Assembly: GCA_035222895.1 (NCBI GenBank)
Contig: JAVYIG010005306.1
Coordinates: forward strand, 1-64,000
Direction of reading: 5' to 3'
DNA: 64,000 nt
DNA from: Strongylocentrotus droebachiensis
Lineage: Eukaryota > Echinodermata > Echinoidea > Camarodonta > Strongylocentrotidae
The notes beneath the pieces are model-generated. The model did no database searches. It was not told the DNA's origin and was given only the letters and a program-made list of their open reading frames with translations. The translations under genes and the position numbers were made by a program. This document shows, in pieces, positions 13,501-27,388 of this stretch (positions within the stretch are counted from its first letter, which is position 1; each line of letters begins with the position of its first letter).

Positions 13501-16500
13501 TTGCTGTGAGTTTTACTTGACGGTGATTAACTTGACATACGGTAGCTCATTCTTTTCAAATCAATATTAAGATACGTGCAGCTGCTTTGGTAAAAGACAA
13601 TTTGATAGATTTCACCGATGTTCTTCATCAAAGGCATTGGAAGATAAATTTTAAACAATACAACGGATATTCTTACCGTTTATAAACATGATTAACAGAT
13701 GTTAAGAAGGTCAACTCAGAACACCAACTAATTCCAGTCCGATGTGTTGCCTTATTGTGTACTTTATTTTGATACGGTAGTATCTTGGTAATTAACATGA
13801 AAGAAATTATCGTATAAAGATGAAATCTTAGGTAAACATAAAAAGAAAACAAAGAACAAGCAAACCAACCCCCCAAAATGAAAATGTGATCGTTAATGAG
13901 TCACAAGTTTTAACTCGTGTCATGCTGATATCTTCGAATTGTAAAATTGAAGGAAGGCACATTTTTAGGGAGCATGTTTTTTTTTTAATTTCTTTAAAGA
14001 CCATTCTTTAAATAATGCACTGAAATTCTAATTAAGTGTTCAGGTCTTGACAAATGCAAAAGCTGTATGTATCAGTAATTAAATCAAAATATAAACATAT
14101 TTGTGCATCGCAGCTAAAATTCCACTCAGAACGTCGTTTTTTGTTTAAACTTATAATCAGGAATAAGTAGCATGCGAACGTCAATTTAGTTGGATTAGCA
14201 TGTGCGCGGCCATGAAAGGCCATTTGCTGAAATGCTCCCCAAGGGAGTGAAGAGTGTGCCCCACAAAGCACAAAATTGTAGCATAATCCACTATACAGTG
14301 TAATAATACTGAATATAAGCGCTTTGGTCGGTTACGTTGTGACTGGTAGAGCGCCTTAAAGAAACAGTTGATATGATTATTATCATTATGAATCATTAAT
14401 GGCACTGGATATCAAAATATTAGCAGAAATGACATGTGTGATAGAATAAGCAGTCCGGCACTACATCACAACGACATTAGGGATTTAGCCAATTTTAAGT
14501 TCCCATACGTACAGTGAACTGTCACAAACTATTGTTTGTCTGATTTTAAGTTCCCATATATAGTGATTACAACTTTCACAAACTATTGTTTGTCTGATTA
14601 TATTCAAACTTTCACCGGTTTGACTTTGTACTTCCTCTTAGATAAGATTGATACTAAGGTTGGATTTCCGTTTAAGAATTTGATTGGAGTTAGAACTTGA
14701 CTGCGGAGCATGGTTCATTGAACCTAAATGACCTCATCGGAATCAATCTCGATCTGTATTTGATGTTTGTTTTGTCCTCTTTTCAGCATGTTCGAATCCT
14801 TTCTTATTTAAATGCTCTGATGGGAGATGTCTTGAACGCATACGTGTGTGTGATAACGTAGTAGACTGCTCAGATGATGAACACAATTGTGGTAAGTATT
14901 ATGATCGATTGTATTCATTTTCACGGTTTTACTTCATAGCGATCATTAGATTGGAGAGACGTATGAGGGGTGTGGGAGAAAGAGGCTAACCTCGTTATTC
15001 AGCTGAAGCGAAGAGAACACGATAGCAGCTACTTTCGAAAAATCAACCTAAGGAAATTTGAATAGCCTGCGCATCACCTATTGAAATGTATGAACATTCC
15101 AATGACGTATTACGTAACCCGAGCATAATTTTCTATTGGACACACAAAGTGAGTTCAAGTTCGGTGTTCGGTGATGGTGTTGGTGTTGAGAGCGTGGAAA
15201 GGCTGCTGAACCGAGCTCCGACACCGGTGGTCAGTTTTTTTGTTTATAGAAAGACTTTATCGATAGTTCTACACCGAGAAACGTCACACCTTCACGCCAA
15301 AATTCTCGACGATGAAAGAGAAATAAGTTCCAAATAACATTCAAATTTCATCATACAAAATATCAAATCTAAAGTCTTATAAAGTTATACAAAAAAAAAT
15401 CAATATATAGCTCCCATGAATTACAGTTATTGATTGTACAATGGAATTTACCTTGGCATGATCGTGAGATTCGTGACAGCGATGCCCGCATAGGTAACTG
15501 CGGTATGCTGCAACACCAACACCGAACTAGAAATCATGAATTTCCCAATCCCTAAGGGCTGGTGTTGGTAAATAGGAAAATTATACGTAAATCGTCAACA
15601 CCGACCGCGATACTCGGTTTAGCAGACGATATTCAACGACCTTCAAAACTGCCTACCGGAAATACGTCATATTTTCCAAGGTCAATCTCAACACCAGCCT
15701 CAATTCAAGTTTGGTGTTGGGGCTGATATTGGTGTTCTCACAACACGAACACCAGCTTTAGACACCGAACTTGACATCACTCAATAGGGTACTGAAATTG
15801 TCCTTGAGTTCGATTTCTTTTCTATATTCATACTTTTTACACAAAAGCATACAGGCATTCATGTTGAATGCGCATCCTTTTTTATCATCATTATTTTCTC
15901 ACAGGTTTTGAGTGTGATAATGGCATCTACACCATCTCCCATGCGTTCCTATGCGACGGGATAAATGATTGCACAGACTATACAGACGAAAAAGAATGCG
16001 GTAAATCACGTAATGTAGTACTTATTTATAAGGATGAGCAGTCACACGTGATACAAAGGCCTTGCCAGACCTTTCAGTTTTGGATGAAGGTTCGTCTGTA
16101 TCCTTTGTATCTTTTGTTTTCTGGTCTCGTGGAAGACCAGCAGCGAAAATTTGTAGCTGCTTATTGGTTACCACTCTTATATTTCCTTTTCATCTCTCTT
16201 GTCTTCTATTTTGTTTTTCTTTTAAATCATACATTTTTGAATTTTATTTTTGTTTTTATTTTGTACGGAAATAAAACAAACAAAACAAACAAACAATAGT
16301 ATCTTTGGTTCGAATTTGATTTCAATGTAGCCGGGAACGTGGCTACCATTATAAATAGATTCAACAAATAATGTATACCCCCTTCTCGCCCCCCCCCCCC
16401 CACAAATGATAACAATTGAACATGAGAAAATAAAAACCGAATCAAATCCATGCGAATCTCATGTTTAATTCAGTTAAACTTTTTTCTATATTAAAATAAT

Positions 16501-19376
16501 TGATTTTCTTCCAGAAAATTATGAATATGGTAACCTTGTTTGTTTGTTTGTTTTTTTGTGTGCTGACAAAATTCAAATTGTATCATGTATTGGTTTACAG
16601 GTGTAATAGCGAATCGAATGTCGAGGTCTACCACTAAATTTACCCAGTTAACATTCATATCAAAATACTTTGAGTCAATCAATTCAATCGTTAACAAGGC
16701 ACTGGATTTAGATATCACAGTTATTTCCCGACGTGTCCGATATCATTTTAAGTTATTTGGGGAAGAAGAAAAAAAGCATGTCGATACATTTCCTAAGATA
16801 CAATCAGGCGCGGATCCAGGGGGGGGGCCGAGCGTGCCTTGGCCCCCCCCCCCCGCAAAAAAAAAAAAAAAAAAAAGAAGAGGAAGAAGAAAAGAAAAGA
16901 GGGAAGAAGGAGATCGGGGGGGGGGTAGGACTTGCCTCCCCTCCCCCCCCCCCCCCCAATAAAAAAATAAAAGAGAAGGAAGGAAAGGGAAAGAAAAAGA
17001 TAAAGAGGAGATAAAGGGAAGGACAAAATAGAAAGAAGAAAAGAAGGGGGATATCAGTTTTGCAATTTTCCCGCCAACAAGTTGTGGATCGGGGGGGGGA
17101 AAGACCCTAGCCTCCCCCCCCCCCCGTCCCCGCTAAAAAAAAGAGAGAAGGAAGGAAAAGGAAAAGAGGAGAGCTAAAAGGGAACAAAAAAGAGGAAGAA
17201 AAAAAGAAAAGGGAGAAAAGAAGCGGAGATCAGTTGCGGTTAATCCCGCCAACAATGTGTGGAGCGGGTTGGGGACCAAAATTACCGTGCCCCTCCCCCC
17301 CCCCCCCAGCAAACCTAAAAGAGAGATAAGGAAGGGAAGGGAAAGTGAAAGAGGAGAGAAAGGGAAAGAAAAGGGGGGCCACTGGCGTACTAGGGGAGGG
17401 GGGGGGGAAATAGAATTCAAACGTGGTTTATTTATAATTCCATAACGGTGGTTTACAAATAATGCTGAAATGATTTTCCTCACTTCATGCGTTTGTTGGA
17501 AAATGACAAATTCCTAAATTTACAGCCAGGCAAGAAAATGCTTCTTGAGATGCCTACATATCAGGGCCCGCGGAACGGCGGGGATCGGGATCCTCGAGCC
17601 CCCCCCCCCCCCCCCCTCTCCCACACTTTCTTTGAAAAAGTATATTAAAGAGAAATAGAAAGAAAGAGAGCGAGAAGGAAAAAATAGTTAACTGCCAGTG
17701 TCACATTATAATGGGGTATCAAAATATGCTCATCTGACCATGATTAAAATTTATGCCTAAAATCCTAAGAGCTCTGCCCCCTGGATTCCACCTAGGGCCC
17801 TAAGGCGGGCCCTTAGATGCTCATATGACGGTCATTTAATGCCTAAAACCCCTGATTTCTGGGGGCTCTGCCCCCTGGACCCCACGCCAAATAGTGTCCT
17901 GCTAGTGTCACAAATAATAAGGTATCAAAAATGCTCATCTGACCGTTATTAAACGCCTAAAACCCCTGAGCTTCTGGGGGCTCTGCCCCCTGGACCCAAC
18001 CAAGAGCCCTTACGCGGTCCCCTCGATACTCATCTGACCGTAATTGAGTGCCTAAAACCCTTGAGCTTCCGGGACTCCGCCCCCTGAACCCCAAGCCAAT
18101 TAGTGACCTGCCATTGTAACAATTAGGTATAAAAAAATGCTCATCTGACCGTAATTAAATGCCTAAAACTCCTAAACTTCCGGGGCTCTGCCCCCTGGAC
18201 CCCGTCTAGGGCGCTAAGGCGGACCCCTGAATGCTAATCTGACCGTAAATTAAAACCTTAAACCCCTGAGCTTCCGGGGCGGACAAGGTATCAACATATT
18301 ATGTTCATATGACAGCAGGCGCGTAGCCAGGAGGGCGGTGGGGTGGTCCCCCAATAAACGCCGGCCAAAAAAGAGAGGAGTGTAAAGGAAGAGGACGTAG
18401 GAAGAAAAGGGAATAGACAAAGAACATATTTGAAATTCAGACAAGAAATAAGAGTCGAGAACGGTACAACGAATCGTCTTCTTTCTCTAATGAATTAATG
18501 AAACGTCAAAGCTTCCGCGCTACGCGCGGGGGAGGGCAGGGGGAACTTAATTCAGACGAGGATAATTTTCGGGAACGGTACAACAAATCGTCTTCTTTCT
18601 ATAATAATTTAATGAAACGTCGAAGCTTCCGCGCTTCGCGCGGAAGGGGGGGGGGGGAAATTGATTTAGAAAAGGATTTAGAGTCGAGAACGGTACAACG
18701 AATCTTCCTCTTTCTCTAATGATTTAATGAAAAGAAAAAGCTTCCGCGCTTTGCGCGGGTGGGGGAAACTTAATTATTTTCGAGAGCGGAAAAACGAATC
18801 TTCTCCATTCTCTAAAAATTTAATGAAACGTCGAAGCGGGGGAAAAACTGAATTTAGACAAGGATTAAGAGTCGAGAACGGTACAACGAATCGTCTTCTT
18901 TCTTTAATGATTTAATGAAACGTAAAAGCTTTCGCGCTTCGCGTGGGAGGGGGTAAACTGAATTTAGACAAGGATTAAAAGTCATAACGGTACAACGAAT
19001 CGTCTTATTTCGCTAATGATTTAATGAAACGTAAAAACTGAATTCAGATGAGGATTAAGAGTCGAGAACGGTACAACGAATCGTCTTCTTTCTCTAATGA
19101 TTTAATGAAACGTAAAAGCTTCCGAACTTTGCGCGGGAGAGGGGGATGAATTAAGACGAGGATTAAGAGTAAAAAACTGTACAACGAATCGTCTTCTTTT
19201 TCTAATGATTTAATGAAACGTAAAAGCTTCCGCGCTTCGCGCGGGAGGGGAAAAACTATTTCCCGACCAGTAGACACGTACGGGAGGCGGAGGGAGGGGG
19301 TTAGGGGGTTGACCCTCCCCCTTTCGGTTTTTTATGTGTGTATTTTGGAGCAACCCCCCCCCCCCCCTTTTCTGTG

Positions 19377-19407
<31 letters not shown>

Positions 19408-19532
19408 AAAAAAAAAAAAAAAAATATGCCAATGGCTGACCTAAAAAAGGTGACCTCACCCCCCCCCCAACGGAACAAAATGTCAAATGTTCAAATTTCG
19501 AGACCAAAAAAAAAAAAGTGTCCTCTTCCTCC

Positions 19533-19564
<32 letters not shown>

Positions 19565-22500
19565 CTTATTTAGCGGCTGGCTGAGTCGTTACGATTTTTT
19601 TTGGGACCAAAAAAAAAGTGGGCCCCCCCCCCCCTAAGAAATCCTGGATCCGCGCCTGGATACAATAGTAAACTAGATTTGTAATACTTGTTTTGAACAA
19701 GTATAGGTGGGCTGTTCTAATTAAAATTTAAAGGGCCAATTTGTGATAGCTGATTGTCTCAGCTACAACATACTTGAAGTTCAGCGTAAACTAAGTTAAA
19801 ACGACGGAGATATTGCTCCCGAAAGACGGGAATGTAGAATCGAGTTTTGAGACAAAAATCATGTCCCATAGAGAATACACGCAAAATGTGAAAAATTGAC
19901 ATGCCTCCTTTAATCGCAAAAATACGCCATGATGCCTTGGTCAAAATGAAAAATTGTAACAAAAGTATTTGTAGAAAATTGTCGCAGCTAGAACATATCC
20001 AAATTTGGAAGAAAATCGATCAATATTTACAGAGATACAATCAATTTTACATAAATATGCTGACATCATAATATGCAAATTAAAAATTTGAGTTCGGAGG
20101 CCATTATGATGACGTCATGTGGTAATTGAGGGTCAAATGAGACATGAAATCATATCTCCGATTCATACTCTATTTAAATATGAAAAAAATTGGGGTTACC
20201 TTGCATCCTAAAGAGCTACAATGGATTTTGTATAGGCATGTTTTTGCCCATATATGCTATGTATTACGAGAGCTCGCGCGCACGGAAATTTATGTTAAAC
20301 GGACGCTCATTCCGTTATTAATAGTCATAAAGAGATAAACATAGTATCAATTTGTTTGTTAAAATATGTGAAACATCATGAAGAAAAAAAATGGCGATTC
20401 TAGGTTGTGTAATAGTTTTACGCGCGAAAACGCGCGCGCATGCTCATGTGCGCGAATTTTTATAACATGCTTAGAATGGCCTAAAACGTATGCAAAATGA
20501 TTTTAAGACGATTTTGAGCATTTTAAAATTTTGCGCGCGCATTGACGCGCGGACGTACGCGCACGCGCGCGTTCTTTGACCTGAAATTGACCGGACGGAT
20601 ATTGACCTTGATTATGATAAATATGAATGAGAAATAGCTTTTGGTTATGAAGATATGATCATGAATTGATTTACGTAAAATTTTACAAAATGGCGCCTAG
20701 ATGACGTCATCAGTCAAGGTCAATGTTGAAAAAGTTATTTTGCTTTGTACATATGCCTATACATATGTGTGCAAAATTTCAAGGCATTTGTTTCAGCCAT
20801 TTCCAAGTTATCTTGTCCACAAAAAAGTGGTTAGAAATAAGAAAAATAAAGAATAATAAATAAAGGCAATTCTAACGAAATTATAAGGTGGTCTGTACGT
20901 AATACAGCCCACCTGATAAACTTAACATAAAGTGAAATAGTCAATGTATTTCGTTGTAGAATGTACGGGAGAGAAGTGGCAGTGTCCTAATGGACCTTGT
21001 ATCTACAGGAATAATGTTTGTGATAACTATCCTCATTGCCCGGGAGGAGAGGACGAAGCCGACTGCTGTAAGTACTAACACGTATTTTTATTTATCACTG
21101 ACTTGCTTTTTGATTTATTCATTTGATCTCCATGGCTCCTTCCGTGTTCCTGTTTTCCCTGACAAAAATGAGCATCCCTTTAGACTTCACGTTTCCCTCT
21201 ATTAACTTATTCTTTCTGCTACAACAGTTTTATTACAAGTAAATCGTGTGTTTCTTTGTGAGTGAGTTTGCTCCGTCTTTTAGCCCATCTTACTGATATG
21301 GCATTAGCAATGAATAATTGCTTCGGGTTGATTTACCTATAGTGAAATGGTTGTTCACTTGATATACAGGTCCTACAGATAAATGTCTTTAAGGTAACTG
21401 TCATTTGTCACTGATGACAAGTCTTGTGATACACCCCCTGATCATGCTGATGCGATGATTGTAATCATGTAATTATTAAATCTTATATCACATGTGAGTT
21501 TTGTTTTCTTCTTATAATTGTGCAGCTTGTATGAGCTGGCAGTTTAAATGTCCTAATGGTGGAGTTTGTATTCCATACTGGCAGCGATGTGACGGTAACG
21601 ATACGTGTGGCGATGGCTCAGACGAACAAGATTGTCCGGGTATGTGGAAATTTTTTGAATTTTTTGAATTTTTGATTTTGTATTTTTGTTTAATTATCTT
21701 TAACAATATGAATGTATATAATAACAGGAATTATTCAAGGGTGATAATGACTGCTCGTATATCATATCATGTATATCATGTTATATCAGGCTGAAAATGT
21801 CAATATATTCTACATAGGTGGGTGGTTTCTTCTTTCTTTCACGCAGTATGCCCTGATAAGTTGTACCAATGCGACTCTTTCCAATGTCTGGCGGTAGAAA
21901 AGGTCTGCAACGGACATAAAGACTGTTTCACAGGAGACGACGAAGCGGACTGCGGTGGGTATTTGTTTGACAACTTGACATAAAGAACATTTCCATTACG
22001 TTATGATAATTGTTCTCATTGCATTATTGAATGTGAAATACATTGCGTGGTGTGTACCACTTGCATGGGAATTACATTTACGAGATTTTTTTAAACACTC
22101 TTTGTCAAAACAAATTTGCCTTCATTTTTGTTCTTTGATCATTTTAGTTGCACTCCCGAATGACAAGGAGTATATAGAAATAAAGAGAGAGAGAGATGTA
22201 GAGATAGAGAGAGGGGAGAGAGAGAGAGAGAGGGAGAAAGAGGGGGGTAAAGTAGAAGGATAAGAAGAAGAAAAAGAAGAAAAAGAAGAAAAAGAAGAAG
22301 AAGAAAAAGAAGAAGAAGAATAAGAAGAAGAAGAAGAAAAAGAAGAAGAAGAAGTGGAGGAAGAAGAAGAAGAAGGAAGAGGGGAGTACACTCGTTCAAG
22401 ACACCACTAGTCTTTATCCACATGTTTTTTTTTCTTCAGACCTGTACCCCCCCCCTTCCTTCCCGTCCCCGACCCTCGCAGTTTGCACAATACTCTATAA

Positions 22501-25500
22501 TTATATGAATATATTTGTTTAGGGATAGCGAGATGTTATGGCGTGTATCGGAGTTCTTAATGATGTCAAGAACAATTATTGCAATACATTGTTCTCTCTT
22601 CTAGCAAATAAAACAATACCGAGTTGCCCAGCTGAAGAGCTTTCTTGCAGTGGTAAATGTTTACGATCAAGCCTGGTGTGTGATGGCGTCAAGCAGTGTA
22701 TAGGAGGAGCTGATGAGGACAACTGTACTCAAGAGTCAGACTCAGGTAAATCTACAACCAGTTCGTCTACTACCCAACTGGTCTATTCCCAGTTCGTCTA
22801 CTAATTGGTCTATATCCATAAGGTATATAACCACTTCGTCTACTACCCAACTGGTCTATTCCCATATGGCCTACAACCAGTTCGTCTACTAATTGGTCTT
22901 TATCCATAAGGTCTATAACCAGTTCGTCTACTACTCAACTGGTCTCTTCCCATATGGTCTACATCCAGTTCGTCTACCACCCAATTGGTTTATTCTCATA
23001 TGGTCTACAACCAGTTCGTCTACTTCCGAACTGGTCTATTCCCATATGGTCTACACCCAGTTCGTCTACTACCCAATTGGTCTCTTCCCATATGGTCTAC
23101 ATCCAGTTCGTCTACTACCAATTGGTCTTTTCCCATAGGGTCTACACTCTACACCCAGTTCGTCTACTACCCAATTGGTCTATTCCCATACGGTCTACAC
23201 CCAGTTCGTCTACTACCCAATTGGTCTCTTCCCATTCGGTCTACACCCGTTTCGTCAACTACCCAATATGTATATTCCCATTCGGCCTACACCCAGTTCG
23301 TGTAATACCCAATTGGTCTCTTCCCATTCGGTCTACACCCATTTCGTCTACAACCCAATTGGTCTATTCCCATACGGTCTACACCAAACTCGTCTACTAT
23401 CCACATGATCTAATAATCATTGCAATGACGACCTTCGTCATTGCCTTGTTTTCGTTCACATTCTGCCCCATTAATATTTTCCTTTTCGTCCTGAAATCCC
23501 ATTCGTTTTGCACGTAGTGCTTGTCCTTTCTAGTTAGGTACTTTCCTCAAGTCCTTTTCCTTTCAAATTTCTTAGGCATCATCTCTAGCATCTCATCCAG
23601 GTCACTACATTCTTCGATTTTCGAAATCACTCATGCATGACCGTCCAGGCGCCATTTTGTCCGTTTCTGGACCATTTTAAGGCCTTTCTTTCTTCCTTCC
23701 TATCTCCACTATCCTAGATCCTACACATTTCTAACAAATTCCTCTAGATAGTCTAAGAGATGTTCTTTCATCTGCTACGAATAACTTGACCTTCAAAATG
23801 CCATCTTCGTACTCAAAATTCAAATCTGAAACCGACTTCGTCAAAAATCTCTCAAGTTCTTGAAAAATTGACCCCTAAATAATCTAAAACTGCCATAACT
23901 TTCTCATATGAATTCCGTTTTGTATTTAAATCTCACAGTATCTTTATCTCATAATTGCACATAGCCATGCCAAATTTCACGCTCCAATGGCTTTGCAAAA
24001 CATAAATAGCGCCCTCTAAAGTTCTGGGAATTGGCTTTTTTTCTGTGGCCGTATCTCCATTATGGCTTGGCAAATCCGTACCCTTTTTTGGATTTAGATA
24101 CTTGAAGATATGCCCTTTCAAGTCATATACAAAATTATATACCCTTACACTGACCGACTTTGAGAAAAATGCCCTCCAAATTCGCCATTTTCAAGAAAAT
24201 TCCAAAATAACTTAAACTTGCTCTAAAATGGCGATCTTTATACATACATCAATGAAACCTGGCACACATATGTATCCAAATACGTGACAACTGTCTGCCA
24301 AGTTAAATAAATTGTAATGCCCTCGTCGCAAAGTTATCGCCAAAAATGATGAATTTACTATGCATTACGTAATAGCGCGTTTAATGCGTGCAATACATTG
24401 CGCGTAGATAACAATGGTGTCAAACTGACCGCAATGAAGTGCCCTTTTGCATGATACCAAGTATAGTATATGTTCACACAGAAAAATGTGAGTAAATCGC
24501 ATTTGAACAAACGTCACTATACGAATCTGCTGAGTTTCCGCCCGAATCTAACACGTATCGGCTATGACGTCATTTTTTCAGACTGCTTTTCGTCCCTTAA
24601 ACGTCCTTTTTTTTCCTTGAAAATTTGCAGTGACATGCCGAGTTCCAATACGCAGGGAACCTCTTGGCCGGATTTTTGAAATTGGTCAAGGGGGCCATTT
24701 AAAACGCCATTTTGTCCTATAAATCTATTTTACATCACGTGTTTCGATAGGATTATCATAGAAAAAAAAAAGAGTGGTTTACAATAACAACCATGAAATT
24801 CTCTTTCTAATGATACCAAATAAGGCCCATAAAGAGACGTAAAGAGAGAGAGAAAAAACAATTTAACTCCGGTCATAATACAGATCCTGTACGTTTTCCG
24901 CCCATTCATTACACGCATTGTCTATGGGGCATAATTATATCGGGTTCAAGCTTTTGGCCCCCAGAACGATGTTTATTGCAATGACGAACATGCACCAAAT
25001 CCCCTTGGTTTTTGCACGCAGTGCTTGCGAGCCTTTTCTAGGTTCTTTCCCCTATCCCAATTTCTTTCAAACTTCGTAGGCATAGTACCATCCCATCAAG
25101 GTCACTGATGAGGCCTTTCTTTCGCCCACCTATCTCCAATATCACAGAAGCTACAGACTTCGTGCAAATTGCTCTGGATAGTCCGAGAGAAGCTCTTTCG
25201 TTTGACACGTAGAAACATGGCGTCATTGCACGCACATCGTTGTGACACGATTGCATTTCTAGTTTCGTATACTTATCATTTGGTGTAGTGACCATTTCGG
25301 CTTATAGTCATTTGGTATAATTTCCAATCAGTCTACTTCCATATGGTCTATTGTTCATTAGTCTAATTTTCCAGTCGGTCTAATTCCCACTTTATCTAAT
25401 GCCCATTTTGGGGGGTCTACTATCATATTGTCTAATAATTATAAATGATAATAATCATCATCAATGATATTTAGACCGTATGGGTGGTATGTGATATTTT

Positions 25501-27339
25501 GTTTGTATGGCTTTCCACAGCCATATTTGGACGGAGTATTTGACATACATCTTTAAAAGTTAGATCGATTAAAGATGTTGCTGTGTTCGTGCAGAAATAA
25601 GGCAGCTCCAGAGAAATGTATTTTCGAGTTACAAACAGGGCGCTATTTCATAAAGAGAAGATAAACGCAATAATTACTTTCAAAACATTTTGTACTATAT
25701 TGATTTTACAAATACTGATCACATTGTACATGTATTTCACCAATATGTATCATTATTGTTACCTTATTCTTTGTTTTTAAGAAATGCCAGATACCACCAA
25801 CTGCACATCGTGTAGCAGCGGGGAGTGCATCGGTCTGGAGGCTCGTTGCGATGGTAACGCAGACTGTGCTAGTGGTGAGGATGAGGAGGGATGCAGCACC
25901 GAAGTAACACCTACATCATGTGAGCATGCAGTAGAGAAGTAAACTAGAGGGTGTAATTATGACACTTAAAGGGGGTGTAGCATGGCAAAATATTTTCAAC
26001 GCCATCTACGACTTTTTTTTAGACAACTGCACGTAAACGAATGGACTTGATTATAACGTTAAGCGCGTGCTAGCGTTCGCGAAACAGACAGAAGTTCTAC
26101 CCTGTGTCCACACACAACAATTTCTGTGATTAGGGGTGATTAGTCATACCGTTTCGGGATAGTTATACGATGAAATTGTGTGTGTGGACGCTCACTAGCG
26201 ATACGTCGTATAACGAAACGTCGTATAACGAAACGCGGGTTTGGACATCGTTTCGAACATAATGGTGTGTGTGTGGACGTAACTAATATAACTTAACGTG
26301 ACCTCGCGCGAAAGGAGACCTGACCTCTCATTTCCGCTTCCATTTCATGACCGCAGTAGCAAACTGCGCAACTAGTACACGACGTTTCGCTGTAGAGTTT
26401 TGGGATTACTTTCTTGTGTGTGTGAACACCCTGGAAATTAAACGATGATTCTTTATACGACGTTTGTTGTGTGGGGACACCCTTGAATTTATACGATGAT
26501 TCTTAACACGACGTTTCGTCATAGAGTTTCGGGATAATTTGTTTTGTGTGTCGACACGCTGCTTATCTCGCTTCGGTTTCGCGTATGTTGCCCGCACGTG
26601 AATACCCGAATAGCCCCAAGTCAGGCCACTGGAAAGCCACGAAGTCTCGTAATGATACACCTCTTTAACTGTTGAATCTCACCTGCAGCGGCCTCGATTA
26701 AAACTCCAATGATGCCCATGTGACACTTTTACCAAAGTGTAACATGGGTAGCCCTACCTATAGTATTCAACAAAATCATCTGTTTTGGGGTTCGGCTCTT
26801 GCCAGAGCTTAAAGGTAAAGACCAGTAATGGTCATGCGATTGCATTGTGAAAGAAACGTTGTGGAATCGATCAGAAAAGGTTGATCATCTAGCATCTAGC
26901 ATCTGCAAGGTTCTGGAATCATCAAAATGATAAGAAATTTGGCCCATTCTTCGTAAAGTTACAAGCACTATACACAGAAAGATGTATATGGGACTACCCT
27001 ATCTCTCTCACCAGACCATGAGAGAAATAAATTTACCAAATATATGAATTAGTAGGCGGTTTCCCGGCAAAATTTTTATCATCATGTATTAGTCAAAACA
27101 TATTCTTTCACATGATTGGTAATGAGAGCTTCCATTTCATTTTTTGAAATTGGGGCGTTGCCAATACTGGTCTTTACCTTTAAAGCAATCGTTATACTCG
27201 TCTTAAAATGTAATCATGTGCGTCATCAAAGTGCATGGCATAGGCTATGCAAAAGAATAACCCACAAATTTGTCAAGTTTGATAGAGCATCTTTTGAACG
27301 TTCCGATTCTTAACTTCTGGAATGCTGTAAAAAAAAATA

Positions 27340-27388
<49 letters not shown>

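Larger units (their letters stand above)
16805..19658. mobile_element. 2.85-kb hAT-like non-autonomous element with 8-bp target duplication (intron 8)
   Basis: The left end CAGGCGCGGATCCAGG (16805-16820) and right end CCTGGATCCGCGCCTG (19643-19658) are a perfect 16-bp inverted repeat. Both flanks carry the same octamer GATACAAT (16797-16804 and 19659-19666). An 8-bp target duplication with CAGNGGCG-like ends is the signature of hAT transposons. I see no transposase; the interior is G/C and A/T homopolymers plus three tandem arrays. A second similar terminus (CAGGCGCGTAGCCAGG) at 18316 suggests nesting. Confidence 0.85.

Noticed and set aside
16585-17026. Lys/Arg/Gly/Pro-rich frames near the left end of the hAT-like element
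   Set aside because: Driven by G, C and A homopolymers and the purine array; frames shift with run length.
22752-23415. CRISPR-like regular repeats
   Set aside because: Contiguous minisatellite units without unique spacers, in an animal intron.
22893-23517. A 187-residue frame and two others over the minisatellite
   Set aside because: The 45-bp unit is a multiple of three and stop-free, so several phases stay open. The peptides are just the repeat translated.
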